Source: Trichaptum fuscoviolaceum (lineage: Eukaryota > Basidiomycota > Agaricomycetes > Hymenochaetales > Trichaptaceae). From it: 64,000 bases of DNA. The stretch covers positions 1,488,001 to 1,552,000 of the forward strand of contig CAJSYZ010000003.1 in assembly GCA_910574455.1 (NCBI GenBank), read 5' to 3'. A program made the translations under genes and the position numbers. Under the pieces are notes generated by a model. It worked only from the letters and a program-made list of their open reading frames with translations, was not told the origin of the DNA and made no database searches. Shown here in pieces: positions 60,822-64,000 of the stretch (positions are counted from its first letter, which is position 1; every line of letters begins with the position of its first letter).

Positions 60822-61537
60822 TCTGGGAATACTACCGACTTCTCGATGATCGTCCTACCGAAATGCACCACCAGGAAGAAGGAGCAGCGCTCGGAAAGTG
60901 GGAAAGAAGGCTGCGCATGTTTTCCCGAGCACACGAGACTTTTATTGTGGGGTAGACCATAGCCGGGGCCCCTTTAGCCAGAAAAATTCAGTTCGTCGGC
61001 TTGAATGATCTCCGTAGACAGTCCTAGTCACTTGACTCAGCCCTGCATGTCGTTTCGCTTCGGCTACTAGTAGGCTTTCAATCATCTTCGCTAATTTTAG
61101 TTGGAGTTGAATGGTGGCATTGCAGTGGCTGGGAACAGTGCCTCAACGTGTACGGTCTCTCTTCTCCAAAGTGGTTAAGCATAGTTCTTTGTGTTTCCCA
61201 TCTCGCTGTCCGACAGCAAAGCGAGGTTGAGCAGCATACGTAGCGAACAGCGGGAGACGACGGCTTTGAAACAGACGTGGAGGCGAATTCAGACGAACTT
61301 GTCCAAGCTCTCGCATATTTCATAAGGCCGACATTAGCCGATACATTTCGGGTACATATCCCGACAGCAGGCTGTGGGGAAGAGCATAGTCGTAAGATCT
61401 AGATCATTTCAATACAGTTACATAACACTCGGTGAATAAAGTACGGGGAAAGCGTAATACACGATGACAAGTACCTCACATCTGGTGGATAAAATACAGA
61501 CCTTTATAAAAAAAAAGCAAACAAAGTCAAAGGACGT
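60822..61537. other. Intergenic stretch between MFS copy 2 and SMC3
   Basis: No gene is supported. An A-rich run near 61508-61518 lies just beyond the SMC3 stop and could be its 3' end region. Confidence 0.5.

Positions 61538-64000
<2,463 letters not shown>

Overview
The window looks like nuclear DNA of a basidiomycete fungus, most likely a mushroom-forming Agaricomycete. Evidence: many phase-variable introns of about 45-65 bases with GT..AG ends and CTNAC-like branch sites; compact conserved fungal genes; a DUF6533-type membrane protein gene; and a decayed gene that looks DUF6697-like. I see no tRNA, rRNA gene or CRISPR array. Exon joins below come from hand splicing and were checked for reading phase.

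The left 29 kb is a rearranged, repeat-rich accessory region. Four copies of one multi-kilobase unit lie in alternating orientation: U1 (+, 34-4748), U2 (-, 9841-14569), U3 (+, 15066-18885) and U4 (-, 20858-27276). Each carries one copy of an unrecognised three-exon gene, called family A here, behind a conserved TATA box. U1 and U2 form a near-perfect palindrome with arms of about 4.7 kb; the U2 gene has a 1-base frameshift. U3 and U4 form a second palindrome. Its inner 2.25 kb, holding the gene, is nearly identical between arms, while the arm sequence on both sides is homologous but clearly diverged. That pattern suggests repeated gene conversion confined to the gene-bearing core. A GC-rich, about 1.1-kb noncoding repeat (element E) occurs three times, in U1, U2 and the U3/U4 spacer. 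A non-autonomous chimeric Ty1/copia element with identical LTRs and an AAGAG target duplication sits in U4. Two Hsp20 genes (5.1 and 27.6 kb), both with a heat-shock element and TATA box, belong to a segmental duplication that also carries remnants of an unrecognised neighbouring gene. A decayed coiled-coil/DUF6697-like gene lies at 7.6-9.6 kb.

From 29.5 kb on, the window is an ordinary housekeeping region: CCT2 chaperonin subunit (+), a PMT4-type protein O-mannosyltransferase (+), uracil phosphoribosyltransferase (-), a DUF6533-like gene of uncertain integrity (+), serine racemase/dehydratase (+), a DUF4139 protein (-), proteasome beta-4 subunit (-), ADE2 (-), URB1 (+, divergent from ADE2), an alpha/beta hydrolase (-), two tandem allantoate-permease-family MFS transporters (-), and the C-terminal two thirds of cohesin SMC3 (-), which runs off the right edge.

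The main candidate for something undescribed is the alternating palindromic array of family A: an orphan gene with conserved splicing and promoter, apparently homogenised by conversion and surrounded by decayed genes and mobile DNA.
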